Positions 32,930 to 41,721 are shown, numbered from the stretch's first letter. The stretch: 64,000 nt of DNA from an uncultured Collinsella sp. (GCA_900756945.1 CAAELZ010000074.1:4915-68914), one strand, 5' to 3'. Program-made: numbers and translations. Notes: generated from the letters alone by a model not told the origin.

Positions 32930-35290
32930 GTGAAGCTCGATACACTCGAGATTGGAAAGGACGCCGTTGTCGCATCGGTGGCATCGGACGATCAGGCACT
33001 CCGACAGCATATTTTGGACATGGGCCTAACGCCGGGCACCGAAGTCACCATGATGAAGTACGCCCCCATGGGCGACCCGCTCGAGATCCGCCTGCGTGGC
33101 TACGAGTTGACACTGCGCAAGGACGATGCCGCTCGCATCGAGCTTGTGGGTATTCACGACACCGATACGGGTCCGCGCGCTAACGCCGCAATCGGCACGA
33201 CGGAGCATCCGGCCCTGGGCGAGGGGACGTATTCGCCCCGTGCGGCAAAGACGGCCGTGCCCGAGGGCGCGCCGCTGCACTTTGCCCTCGCCGGCAACCA
33301 AAACTGCGGCAAGACCACGTTATTCAACCAGCTGACGGGCTCCAACCAGCATGTCGGTAACTTTCCCGGCGTGACGGTCGACCGCAAGGACGGCACTATC
33401 CGTAACCACCCCGAGGCGAGCGTTACCGACTTGCCCGGTATTTACTCGTTGTCGCCGTACACGGGCGAAGAAATCGTCAGCCGCCAATTCATCTTGGACG
33501 AAGACCCCGACGCCATCATCGATATCATCGACGCCACCAATATCGAGCGCAACCTGTACCTGACGCTGCAGCTTATGGAGCTCGACTGCCCCATGGTCAT
33601 CGCGCTCAACATGATGGACGAGGTGACGGCCAACGGCGGCGCCGTGGACGTCAACCTGCTCGAGAGCCTGTTGGGCGTGCCTGTTGTCCCCATTAGCGCT
33701 GCCCGCAACGAGGGTATCGGCGAGCTGGTGGATCATGCCTTGCACGTGGCGCGGTTCCGCGAGCGCCCCGGTCGCCTGGACTTCTGCGCGCCCGATGGCT
33801 CGGACGGTGGTGCACTGCATCGCTGCATCCACGGCATTGCCAACCTTATCGAGGACCATGCCGTGACGGCGCACATCCCGGTGCGCTTTGCAGCGACCAA
33901 GCTGGTTGAGGGCGACGAGCTGGTGACCGAGGCGCTTCACCTGGATCGCAACGAGCTCGACGCTATCGAGCACATCATTACCCAGATGGAGGGCGAGGCC
34001 GGCACCGACCGCCTGTCCGCGCTGGCCGATATGCGCTTTAGCTTTATCGGCGACGTGTGCGGGCGTTGCGTCGTCAAGCCGCACGAGAGCCGCGAGCACG
34101 TGCGCTCCGTCAAGATCGACCGCATCCTGACGGGTCGCTATACGGCCATCCCGGCGTTCCTGGTGATCATGGGCCTCGTTTTTTGGCTGACGTTTGGCGT
34201 GATCGGCGCGGCGTTGCAGGGACTTATGGAGGACGGCATCGCTGCCATCATCGCCTCGGCCGATGCGGGCCTCAAGGCGTTTGGAACCAACGACGTGGTG
34301 CGCTCGCTGGCTGTCGACGGCGTGCTTACGGGCGTGGGCAGCGTGCTGACCTTCCTGCCGATTATCGTCGTGCTCTTCTTGTTCCTTTCCATTCTGGAAG
34401 ACTCCGGATACATGGCGCGCGTGGCCTTTGTCATGGATAAAGTGCTGCGTCGCTTTGGCCTGTCGGGCCGCAGCTTCGTGCCCATGCTCGTCGGTTTTGG
34501 CTGCACCGTGCCGGCTATCATGTCGACGCGCACGCTGCCGTCCGAGCACGACCGCAAGATGACGGTCATGCTCACGCCGTTTATGAGTTGCTCGGCCAAG
34601 CTGCCGGTTTACGGCTTGCTGTGCGGAGCATTTTTCCCGCAGGCGACGGTCCCCGCCATGGTCTCGCTCTATCTGATTGGCATTGCGGTCGGTTGCATCG
34701 CGGCTTTGGTGCTCAACCGCACGGCATTTAAGGGCGACCCGGTTCCGTTTATCATGGAGCTTCCCAATTACCGCCTGCCGAGCGTCAAGACGACGGTGAT
34801 GCTGGCATGGGATAAGGCCAAGGACTTCATCACCAAGGCCTTTACCATTATCTTTGCCGCTACGGTGGTCATCTGGTTCCTGCAGACGTTCGATATCCGC
34901 TTTAACGTGGTCGCCGACCAGTCGCAAAGCCTGCTTGCGGGCCTCGGCAGCATCATCGCGCCGGTGTTGGCCCCGCTCGGTTTTGGCGACTGGCGCGCCT
35001 CGACGGCACTTGTCACGGGACTCATTGCCAAGGAGAGCGTCATCTCGACGCTCACGGTGCTTTTGGGCGCAACCTCTCCCGCGGCACTGTCAGCCATGTT
35101 TTCGCCGTTTACCGCTTACGTGTTCTTGGTCTTTACGCTGCTGTACCCGCCGTGCGTGGCGTCCATCGGCGCCGTCAAGAGCGAGCTGGGCGCGCGCTAT
35201 GCCGTGGCCGTATTCGCGTTTCAGGTGACGGTCGCCTGGATCGTGGCGTTTGTCGTGCATTCGGCGGGCATATTGCTGGGGTTGGCTTAG
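32930..35290 (+). CDS. feoB: FeoA-FeoB fusion, ferrous iron transporter
   Basis: A 786-aa Fe(II) importer. Residues about 1-75 are a FeoA SH3-like domain (HILDMGLTPGTEVTMMKYAP); a linker follows, then the G domain with G1 GNQNCGKTT (about 122-130), TVDR, G3 DLPG and G4 NMMD, a helical GDI region, and from about 405 the polytopic FeoB membrane domain with the two Gate repeats (for example VGFGCTVPAIMSTRT and FMSCSAKLPVYGLL). Start GTG 32930 with GAAAGGA at 32916-32922. Fused FeoA-FeoB is known in several lineages. TTGGTTAGCCC upstream resembles one half of a DtxR box. Confidence 0.95.
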   Translation: MKLDTLEIGKDAVVASVASDDQALRQHILDMGLTPGTEVTMMKYAPMGDPLEIRLRGYELTLRKDDAARIELVGIHDTDTGPRANAAIGTTEHPALGEGTYSPRAAKTAVPEGAPLHFALAGNQNCGKTTLFNQLTGSNQHVGNFPGVTVDRKDGTIRNHPEASVTDLPGIYSLSPYTGEEIVSRQFILDEDPDAIIDIIDATNIERNLYLTLQLMELDCPMVIALNMMDEVTANGGAVDVNLLESLLGVPVVPISAARNEGIGELVDHALHVARFRERPGRLDFCAPDGSDGGALHRCIHGIANLIEDHAVTAHIPVRFAATKLVEGDELVTEALHLDRNELDAIEHIITQMEGEAGTDRLSALADMRFSFIGDVCGRCVVKPHESREHVRSVKIDRILTGRYTAIPAFLVIMGLVFWLTFGVIGAALQGLMEDGIAAIIASADAGLKAFGTNDVVRSLAVDGVLTGVGSVLTFLPIIVVLFLFLSILEDSGYMARVAFVMDKVLRRFGLSGRSFVPMLVGFGCTVPAIMSTRTLPSEHDRKMTVMLTPFMSCSAKLPVYGLLCGAFFPQATVPAMVSLYLIGIAVGCIAALVLNRTAFKGDPVPFIMELPNYRLPSVKTTVMLAWDKAKDFITKAFTIIFAATVVIWFLQTFDIRFNVVADQSQSLLAGLGSIIAPVLAPLGFGDWRASTALVTGLIAKESVISTLTVLLGATSPAALSAMFSPFTAYVFLVFTLLYPPCVASIGAVKSELGARYAVAVFAFQVTVAWIVAFVVHSAGILLGLA

Positions 35291-35330
35291 CTATTTATTG
35301 ACGGCGCAACCCCTGTGTATTGAGTTGATT

Positions 35331-35370
35331 GCGGCCCCGCATCTGTACTGACGGATGCGGGGCCGTTGCT
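35331..35370 (+). terminator. stem-loop after feoB
   Basis: CGGCCCCGCATC (35332-35343) pairs with GATGCGGGGCCG (35354-35365). The following TTGCTATATAAT is only mildly T-rich and may contain the -10 of the next gene. Confidence 0.65.
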
Positions 35371-35413
35371 ATATAATCGCCCATCGCTCAAGACAATCGG
35401 AGAGGGTTCCTAC

Positions 35414-36601
35414 ATGACTCAGGCAAGACAAGATGGCATCTCGCTCAAGCAGTGGCTCCCGCTTATCGGGCTCGCCTGCTGTGCGTTCGTGTTCAACACG
35501 TCGGAGTTCATGCCCATCGGCCTTCTGACTGATATCGCCGCGTCGTTCTCGCTCACCGAGGCCCAGGCAGGCATCATGATCTCGGTCTATGCTTGGGGCG
35601 TCATGCTGCTGTCGCTGCCACTCATGGTGTTTGCCTCGCGCTTTGAGTTCAAGCGTATGCTGCTCGCCGTGTTTTCTCTGGGTCAGTTCCTGTCCGCTGT
35701 GGCACCGACATATCCCATCCTGGTCTGTGCGCGCCTGGTGGTCGCTTGCGCACATGCCGTGTTCTGGTCGGTCGCCTCGATTATGGCCTCGCGCCTGGTC
35801 GACAGTCGCCACGGGGCGCTCGCCATTAGCATGATCGCCACGGGCTCGTCCATCGCGCAGATCTTTGGCCTGCCGATCGGCCGCGCCATCGGACTGGCCG
35901 TGGGCTGGCGCATGACATTCGCCGCGGTCGGGGCCCTCTCGGCTGTCGCGGTTGTCTACCAGGCCGCGGTGTTCCCGGCCATGCCGGCGGGCGAGCGCTT
36001 TACCGTCAAACAGCTGCCCGAGCTGCTCAAGAACCCGTTCCTGATTGCGCTCTACGCGGTCACGGTCTTTATGGCGACCGGCTATTATGCGGGTTACAGC
36101 TATATCGAGCCGTTCCTGGCGCAGGTCGCGCACGTCGACGCAAGCGCTATTACCATGACGCTGACGGCGTTTGGCTGCTCTGGTCTGCTCGGAAGCTGGC
36201 TGTTTGGCCGCCTGTTCGATGGGCATCGCTTCCCGTTCTTGGCTATCACGCTCTCCGGCGTGCCGGTGGCTCTGCTGCTCGTGGGTCCGGTCGCATCGTC
36301 GCTCGTAGCAGTGCTTGCCGTCTGCGCGCTATGGGGCTGCTGCTCCACGGCCTTTAACGTTGCGTTCCAGGCCGAGCTCATCAAGTACACGCCGGCGGAT
36401 TCGTCGGCCGTCGCCATGTCGATCTTCTCGGGCCTGTTTAACCTCGGTATCGGTACGGGCACCGCAATCGGCGGCGCCGTGGTTTCGGGTCCCGGTATCG
36501 CTTGGATTGGCTTTGCGGGCGGGGCGATTACCGTCGTGGGCGTCATCCTTGCCATCACCGTACTGTTCCCAGCCATACGCCGCGCAAAGCCCGTCGCCTA
36601 A
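35414..36601 (+). CDS. MFS transporter, sugar-efflux/drug-efflux (SotB/AraJ-like)
   Basis: Twelve-helix major-facilitator protein, 395 aa. N-terminal helix 1 includes FVFNTSEFMPIGLLTDIA, typical of the DHA1 AraJ/SotB branch; VYAWGVMLLSLPLMVFASRF leads to the motif A-like loop SRFEFKRML; motif C-like GSSIAQIFGLPIG in helix 5. Substrate could be a sugar or drug; none can be assigned. Start ATG 35414 is chosen over the upstream in-frame ATG at 35366 because GAGAGGG lies just before it. Confidence 0.85.
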   Translation: MTQARQDGISLKQWLPLIGLACCAFVFNTSEFMPIGLLTDIAASFSLTEAQAGIMISVYAWGVMLLSLPLMVFASRFEFKRMLLAVFSLGQFLSAVAPTYPILVCARLVVACAHAVFWSVASIMASRLVDSRHGALAISMIATGSSIAQIFGLPIGRAIGLAVGWRMTFAAVGALSAVAVVYQAAVFPAMPAGERFTVKQLPELLKNPFLIALYAVTVFMATGYYAGYSYIEPFLAQVAHVDASAITMTLTAFGCSGLLGSWLFGRLFDGHRFPFLAITLSGVPVALLLVGPVASSLVAVLAVCALWGCCSTAFNVAFQAELIKYTPADSSAVAMSIFSGLFNLGIGTGTAIGGAVVSGPGIAWIGFAGGAITVVGVILAITVLFPAIRRAKPVA

Positions 36602-36619
36602 TCACGTCCCCTCATCAGC

Positions 36620-36680
36620 TGCGGTGGAATAGCTCCTGTTTAAGGCCTCTGAAGGCCCAAGCAGGAATTATTTCACCGCA
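36620..36680. repeat. nested hairpin downstream of the MFS gene
   Basis: Outer arms TGCGGTGGAATA/TTATTTCACCGCA plus TCCTG/CAGGA enclose an inner GGCCT-CTGA-AGGCC stem. Outer stem plus separate inner stem is the same general plan as the longer nested repeats elsewhere. It may act as terminator; a T-poor tail follows. Confidence 0.6.
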
Positions 36681-36754
36681 ACTTATTTTGGGGGAGAGGA
36701 TACAAGCCGGGCATACAATGGATATCGTTGTGTTGAGCTTACCGGGAGGTTGCT

Positions 36755-38131
36755 ATGTGGGCATACGAGACGACGTTCTATCAGATCTATCCGCTGGGCT
36801 TTTGCGGAGCTCCGCGCGAAAACGCCGCTCCCGTTGCCGAGGATGAACTCGCCCAGGCTGTCAACGCTGCGCCCAACCCCGATGCACCCATCATGAAGAT
36901 CGCCCAATGGGCTGACTACCTGCAAGAACTCGGCGTTGGCGCTGTGCTCATCAACCCGCCGCTCGAATCCGACAGCCACGGCTACGATACGCGCAGCCTG
37001 CGCCATGTCGACCGCCGCCTGGGCGGGGATGCCGATTTTGCCGCCGTATGCGAGACGCTGCACGCCCATGGCATCCGTGTGGTGCTCGATGCGGTCTTCA
37101 ACCACGTCGGCCGCGGCTTCTGGGCCTTCCGTGATGTGCAGGAGCGTAAGTGGGACTCGCCGTACAAGGACTGGTTCCACATTAGCTTTGACGGCGACTC
37201 CTGCTATGGCGACGGCTTTTGGTACGAGGGTTGGGAAGGCCATTTTGAACTTGTGAAGCTCAACCTGCAAAATCCCGCTGTGGTCGATTACCTGCTCGAG
37301 TCCGTGCGCCGTTGGGCTGACGTGTTTGGCGTCGACGGCCTGCGCCTGGACGTTGCCTATATGCTCGACCGCGACTTCATGCGTCGTCTGCATACCTTTA
37401 CCCGCGAGCTCAAGCCCGATTTTGTGCTGATCGGCGAGACGCTCCACGGCGACTACAACCAGATCGTCAACGACGAGATGCTTGACTCCTGCACCAACTA
37501 CGAGTGCTACAAGGGCCTGTACTCCAGCTTTAACTCGGTCAACATGTTCGAGATTGCCCATTCGCTGCATCGCCAGTTTGGCGGCGATCCGTGGTGCATC
37601 TACCGCGGCAAACACCTGCTGTCGTTTGTCGACAACCACGACGTGCCGCGCCTGGCGAGCATCCTCACCGACAAGTCGTGCCTGCGTCCCGCCTATGGCA
37701 TGCTCTTTGGCATGCCGGGCATTCCGTGTGTCTACTATGGCAGCGAGTGGGGAATTGCCGGCGAAAAGGGCGGCCCCGATGGCGACTGGGCGCTGCGACC
37801 TGCGCTCGATGAGCCTGCGCCCAACGAGCTGACGGCGTTCATCACGCAGCTTGCGCACCTTCGCTCGGCCGACGACGCGGCGGCCCGTGCTCTCAACTAC
37901 GGTGCCTATCGCAACGTGGTGATCCAGAACAAGCAGCTGCTGTTCGAGCGCGCCTGTGACGGCGCGACGGTGCTCGTGGCGGTGAACGCCGTGGGCGAGC
38001 CTTACACCTTTGGCGCCGGCGAGCTCAACGGGTCCTTTGTCGACCTGCTTGCCGATGGCGTGCCCACGGTCGAGCTGGCTGGCTCCCTTGAGCTTGCGCC
38101 CTACGAGGTGCGCTATCTGTTGAGGGCCTAG
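36755..38131 (+). CDS. GH13 alpha-amylase-family glycosidase (maltodextrin-acting)
   Basis: A 458-aa intracellular glycoside hydrolase (no signal peptide). The four GH13 regions are visible: DAVFNHVG (about 112-119), GLRLDVAYM with the nucleophile Asp (about 194-202), IGET with the acid/base Glu (about 227-230) and FVDNHD (about 292-297). A C-terminal beta domain follows. The short length and absence of the N-terminal domain of neopullulanases suggest a maltodextrin glucosidase or cyclomaltodextrinase-like enzyme. GGGAGG lies at 36740-36745. The glycosylase gene starts 3 bp after it. Confidence 0.9.
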   Translation: MWAYETTFYQIYPLGFCGAPRENAAPVAEDELAQAVNAAPNPDAPIMKIAQWADYLQELGVGAVLINPPLESDSHGYDTRSLRHVDRRLGGDADFAAVCETLHAHGIRVVLDAVFNHVGRGFWAFRDVQERKWDSPYKDWFHISFDGDSCYGDGFWYEGWEGHFELVKLNLQNPAVVDYLLESVRRWADVFGVDGLRLDVAYMLDRDFMRRLHTFTRELKPDFVLIGETLHGDYNQIVNDEMLDSCTNYECYKGLYSSFNSVNMFEIAHSLHRQFGGDPWCIYRGKHLLSFVDNHDVPRLASILTDKSCLRPAYGMLFGMPGIPCVYYGSEWGIAGEKGGPDGDWALRPALDEPAPNELTAFITQLAHLRSADDAAARALNYGAYRNVVIQNKQLLFERACDGATVLVAVNAVGEPYTFGAGELNGSFVDLLADGVPTVELAGSLELAPYEVRYLLRA

Positions 38132-38134
38132 GCC

Positions 38135-38698
38135 ATGGCTGCGTCCGACGAGGGCTATCAACATATTGAGCATGGGTTTGAACCCGTGTTTGACGAGCGC
38201 TCGCGCGTTTTGATGCTGGGGTCGTTTCCCTCGGTGCTCTCGCGTGCCAATGCCTTCTACTATGGCAATCCGCAGAACCGCTTTTGGCGGGTCACGGCGG
38301 CGTGTCTCGGTGTGCCTGTGCCGCCCAACGAGGGTGATCCTTTGGCAAACGGTGAGCCCGCGACGCTCGATGTCTCCATTGCCGCCAAGCGATCCATGCT
38401 GCTTAACGGCGGCGTAGCCCTGTGGGATGTGATCGAGAGTTGTGACATTAAGGGCTCGAGTGACGCGAGCATTCGTAACGTTGTACCGGCACATATCGGG
38501 CGCATTACCGATGCAGCTCCCATTGAGCAGGTGATATGCAACGGTGGTACGGCTGGCCGGCTCTACAAGCGCTATCTACAAGAACGCACCGGGCTGCCCG
38601 CCATCGTCCTGCCCTCGACAAGTCCTGCCAATGCGGCTTGGCGTCTTGAGCGCCTTGTCGAGCGTTGGCACGAAGCCGTTGACTGGGCTGTTATTTAA
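38135..38698 (+). CDS. DNA-deoxyinosine glycosylase (UDG superfamily, family 6)
   Basis: Base-excision repair enzyme predicted to remove hypoxanthine from DNA. The protein is 187 aa. LMLGSFPSVLSRANAFYYGN (about 25-44) with the following PQNRFW is the family active-site region; ICNGGTAGRLY (about 132-142) and VLPSTSPANA (about 155-164) supply the second conserved motif. Separated by 3 bp from the amylase gene, with which it shares an operon without obvious functional link. Confidence 0.87.
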   Translation: MAASDEGYQHIEHGFEPVFDERSRVLMLGSFPSVLSRANAFYYGNPQNRFWRVTAACLGVPVPPNEGDPLANGEPATLDVSIAAKRSMLLNGGVALWDVIESCDIKGSSDASIRNVVPAHIGRITDAAPIEQVICNGGTAGRLYKRYLQERTGLPAIVLPSTSPANAAWRLERLVERWHEAVDWAVI

Positions 38699-38699
38699 T

Positions 38700-39362
38700 T
38701 TAGATTTTTGTTTGAGCGTGGGCGCCCAGACGTTTCAGAACGCCTCGCCAGATCGGCGCGAGCACGGCTGGCTCGGCGCAAACCATGCCGTCGGCGTCGA
38801 CGTTGGCGGCATTGCCGCCGCCAAGTCGCTGTGCATGCTCGACGGAGCAGCCCATGCGCACGGCGCCCACGAGCTTGTCCATGGCCTCCGAAAACGGTCG
38901 CCGCAAGAGTCCCATGCGCGGGGAATGGCGAAGCGCTGCGATGCCGCTGCCGGCGCAGATGGCAACGCCGCCACACCACAATTGGTCATGGCGCTCACAT
39001 GCCTTGTGCAGGCGAACGGCGGTCCCACGCGCCTGCTCAGTGCCCTCTTGTGCGGCTCGAATCGCGGCATAGACGCGCGTTCCCGTACCGCCAAAGCGCT
39101 CAAGCGCCTGCTCGATAGCAGTCAACGTCTCATCGTCAGCCACATCTTCAATGGCCAGCACGATGCCATCGGCAACGCTGCCGGCGTCATTTGCTTTCAA
39201 GTCGACCGGGCGGGGGAGTGCGGTGCCGGAAAGTTGAGCATAGGCGGCGATGGCATCCTGCAGGTCCCAGAGCAAAAAATCAAGATCGGCGCTATTGGGA
39301 ATACTGATATACGCAATGGTGTGCAGTGTTTTTGGTAAGTCGCCGCGCGCAGTCGTCTCCAT
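38700..39362 (-). CDS. flavodoxin-fold-like protein of unknown function
   Basis: A 220-aa cytosolic protein not recognised with certainty. YISIPNSADLDFLLWDL starts the first alpha/beta unit; IVLAIEDVADDETLTAIEQA follows; the middle section QLWCGGVAICAGSGIA resembles the WCGG/glycine-rich stretch of NAD(P)H-dependent FMN reductase relatives, and the C-terminal half is helical. The classical flavin phosphate loop is not obvious, so flavin binding is uncertain. Well-formed GGAAAGGAG before ATG 39362. It converges on the glycosylase gene (1-bp gap) and is divergent from the aminotransferase. Confidence 0.55.
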   Translation of the reverse strand: METTARGDLPKTLHTIAYISIPNSADLDFLLWDLQDAIAAYAQLSGTALPRPVDLKANDAGSVADGIVLAIEDVADDETLTAIEQALERFGGTGTRVYAAIRAAQEGTEQARGTAVRLHKACERHDQLWCGGVAICAGSGIAALRHSPRMGLLRRPFSEAMDKLVGAVRMGCSVEHAQRLGGGNAANVDADGMVCAEPAVLAPIWRGVLKRLGAHAQTKI

Positions 39363-39455
39363 GCCATCTCCTTTCCGGCTCGTTTCCGTTTAGGTTACAC
39401 CGTCTGGTGGCGCCCCGCCGCGCTATCCTAGTGCAACCCTTATGAAAGGAATGCC

Positions 39456-40592
39456 ATGCGTCTGCCCATGAACACCTCGCTTGCCACGCTCAAGCCTTCT
39501 GGCATCCGCCGAATCAACGCACTCGCCGCCCGGCACCCGGGATGCATTGCGCTCGCGCTTGGCGAGCCCGATTTTCCCACGCCCGATGTGATTAGCGCCG
39601 AGGTGGCCGCCGCGCTCGACCGCGGCGACACGCACTATCCGCCCAACAACGGTCGCCCCGCCCTGCGCGAGGCACTGTCCGAATATATGGGGGACGCGGG
39701 CCTTGCGTTTTCGGCCGACGAGGTCATCCTGACTGACGGCGCGACCGAGGCCCTGTCGGCAACATTCATGGCTATGCTCAACCCCGGCGACGAGGTCATT
39801 ATCCCCACGCCGGCTTTTGGCCTGTACGAGAGCATCGTTGTGGCCAACCACGCCAAAGCGGTCTTTTTGGACACGGAGCCCGCGCAATTCCAGATTGACG
39901 AGGACGCGCTTCGTGCCTGCGCGACGCCGGCGACTAAGGCCATCGTTATCTGCTCGCCCAACAATCCCACGGGCTGCATCCTCGACGCAGCATCGCTCGA
40001 CGCCGTGGCGCGCGTGGCAGAGCAGGCGGGCATCTACGTAGTCTGCGACGACGTATACAACCGTCTGGTCTATGTGGATGGCTACGAGCGCTTTGCCCAG
40101 CGCCACCCGGAGCTGCGCGACCAGACGGTGGTCATCGAGAGCTTCTCCAAGCCCTGGGCCATGACCGGCTGGCGCTTGGGCTGGCTCGCAGCAGCAGCCC
40201 CCGTCATCGCCGAGATCGCCAAGGCTCACCAATACTTAGTATCGAGTGCCGTCTCCTTCGAAATGGACGCCGCAGCCCGAGCCCTCACCGTCGACCCCGC
40301 TCCCATGCTCGAAGTCTACCGAGCTCGTCGCAAACGTGTACTCGCAGCCTTAAACGCCATGGGCCTCGACGCAGTAGAGCCCGCAGGAGCCTTCTACACT
40401 TTCCCGAGCATCAAAAAGTTCGGTCTAACCAGCGAAGACTTCTGCATTAAAGCCATCAAAGAGGCCAACGTAGCCCTAGTTCCCGGAAACTGCTTCGGAA
40501 CCGAAGGCCATATCCGCCTAAGCTACTGCGTCTCCGACAAAGACCTAGACGAAGGCCTCCGTCGCCTGTCCACCTTCATTTCGACTTTGTAG
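39456..40592 (+). CDS. PLP-dependent aminotransferase, class I/II
   Basis: A 378-aa fold-type I aminotransferase. ALGEPDFPTPD (about 33-43), the PLP-phosphate region TDGATEALSATF, CSPNNPTG (about 166-173), CDDVYNRLVY and the Schiff-base lysine in ESFSKPWAMTGWRLGW (about 227-242) are intact; HIRLSYC near the end holds the substrate-carboxylate Arg. Substrate undetermined (aspartate/aromatic type likely). GAAAGGA precedes the ATG. From about 40230 to the stop, codon choice changes sharply toward A-ending codons (GCA, GTA, CTA, GGA, CGA), unlike the first two thirds of the gene. Confidence 0.88.
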   Translation: MRLPMNTSLATLKPSGIRRINALAARHPGCIALALGEPDFPTPDVISAEVAAALDRGDTHYPPNNGRPALREALSEYMGDAGLAFSADEVILTDGATEALSATFMAMLNPGDEVIIPTPAFGLYESIVVANHAKAVFLDTEPAQFQIDEDALRACATPATKAIVICSPNNPTGCILDAASLDAVARVAEQAGIYVVCDDVYNRLVYVDGYERFAQRHPELRDQTVVIESFSKPWAMTGWRLGWLAAAAPVIAEIAKAHQYLVSSAVSFEMDAAARALTVDPAPMLEVYRARRKRVLAALNAMGLDAVEPAGAFYTFPSIKKFGLTSEDFCIKAIKEANVALVPGNCFGTEGHIRLSYCVSDKDLDEGLRRLSTFISTL

Positions 40593-40642
40593 TCCTCAGG
40601 GATACAACACATCAGCCCACCGACATAAGGGTTATGCGTGGG

Positions 40643-40864
40643 GGCGTCGGCCAACGGCAACCCTGGCTTCTCCAAAGTCAACACAGGTCGCGCCGCCAAA
40701 GGCCAGGCGCAAGCTTTTCGTAGATTCCGCACGAGCCGAAGAGCACTAAATGTGCTCTTCGTGCGAGCCCAGGACCTGACCGAGCGAAAAGCTTGCGCCT
40801 GGCCTTCGGCGGCGCGGCCGGATGGTGGAATTGTGTGCAGCCCGGTTTCCCGTTGACCGACGCC
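40643..40864. repeat. 222-bp long nested inverted repeat upstream of the rplJ leader
   Basis: Outer arms 40643-40720 and 40785-40864 are complementary over most of their length; the inner 32 bp (40689-40720 with 40785-40816) match at 31 of 32 positions. The 64-bp core (40721-40784) contains TTCCGCACG, the hairpin GAAGAGCAC-TAAAT-GTGCTCTTC (40738-40760) and CCAGGAC. The core is shared with the element at 53776-53916 but the arms are unrelated. The right end overlaps the -35 of the rplJ promoter. Confidence 0.9.
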
Positions 40865-40881
40865 GGGGTCCCCGCCATAAT
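40853..40881 (+). promoter_or_regulatory. promoter of rplJ-rplL
   Basis: TTGACC (40853-40858) and CATAAT (40876-40881), spacer 17 bp. The -35 lies within the right arm of the long inverted repeat. Confidence 0.65.
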
Positions 40882-40904
40882 ACTTTCGGTTCACGCACGA
40901 ATCC

Positions 40905-41033
40905 GCTGCCAGAGACAGCCGGTGCAAACGGGCATCGCCCGCGAGCTTAATGGGACTTCCCGCCAGCCGAGGTGGTCGAGTAGATATGTCTTCTCGCCCC
41001 CGTCGCTCATGCAGCGCGGGGGCTTTCTTTTTG
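40905..41033 (+). ncRNA. ribosomal protein L10 leader with attenuator
   Basis: Cis-regulatory RNA in which L10(L12)4 controls rplJL. Recognised by AGAGACAGCCGGTGC, then CTTAATGGGACTTCCCGCC and CCGAGG, the conserved elements of the Gram-positive L10 leader. It ends in an intrinsic terminator GCCCCCG (40996-41002) with CGGGGGC (41017-41023) and a T-rich run, before the rplJ ribosome binding site. Confidence 0.85.
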
Positions 41034-41097
41034 GACATGCCCCCGTCACGTCCTTGTGGCGGACCGTGCCCGGAAAGAATTCGAGGAGGTGTAATTC

Positions 41098-41619
41098 ATG
41101 CCCCAGCAGTACAAAATCGACAAGGTTGCAGAGATCGAGTCCCGTATCGCCGAGAACGCCGGTCTGTTTGTCGTCAACTACAACGGTCTGACGGTTAAGC
41201 AGGCTCAGGAGCTGCGTCATCAGCTTCGCGAGTGCGGCGCCGAGATGAAGGTCTACAAGAACAACCTGGTCAAGATCGCTCTCAAGAACCAGGAGCAGCC
41301 CGAGCTCGACGAGATCCTCGCCGGCCCCGTCGCTTATGTGTTCTACGAGTCCGAGCCGGTCGAGGCCGCTAAGGCCCTTAAGGACTTCTCTGCTAAGTCC
41401 AAGGGCGTCCTTGAGATCAAGGGCGGTATCTCCGACGGCAAGGCCGTTTCCGCTGATGATGTTAAGGCTATCGCCGAGCTGCCCACCAAGGATCAGCTTC
41501 TCGGCCAGATCGCCGGTCTCATCTCCGGTTTCGCTCGCGACATCGCTGTCTGCGTCAACGGCGTTTCCTCTGGTCTCGCTCGTTCGATCCAGCAGGTCTC
41601 CGAGCAGAAGGCAGCCTAG
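41098..41619 (+). CDS. rplJ: 50S ribosomal protein L10
   Basis: Base of the ribosomal stalk that anchors L7/L12 dimers; it also binds its own leader (40905-41033). The protein is 173 aa: an N-terminal rRNA-binding domain (KVAEIESRIAENAGLFVVNY, then LRECGAEMKVYKNNLVKIAL), and a C-terminal helix for L7/L12. GAGGAGG precedes the ATG. Confidence 0.97.
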   Translation: MPQQYKIDKVAEIESRIAENAGLFVVNYNGLTVKQAQELRHQLRECGAEMKVYKNNLVKIALKNQEQPELDEILAGPVAYVFYESEPVEAAKALKDFSAKSKGVLEIKGGISDGKAVSADDVKAIAELPTKDQLLGQIAGLISGFARDIAVCVNGVSSGLARSIQQVSEQKAA

Positions 41620-41721
41620 TTGCTGTTTTCACCCGCGGCGGCAACGCCGCGCCCCTGGCGCATTCGCGCCGTGTTTTAACTGATCTCCGTGCATCCGCAC
41701 GGAAACCGAAAGGACTTAGAA

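Noticed and set aside
40621..41038. Open frames on both strands across the long inverted repeat before rplJ
   Set aside because: They result from the palindromic GC-rich sequence and overlap the rplJ promoter and the L10 leader.
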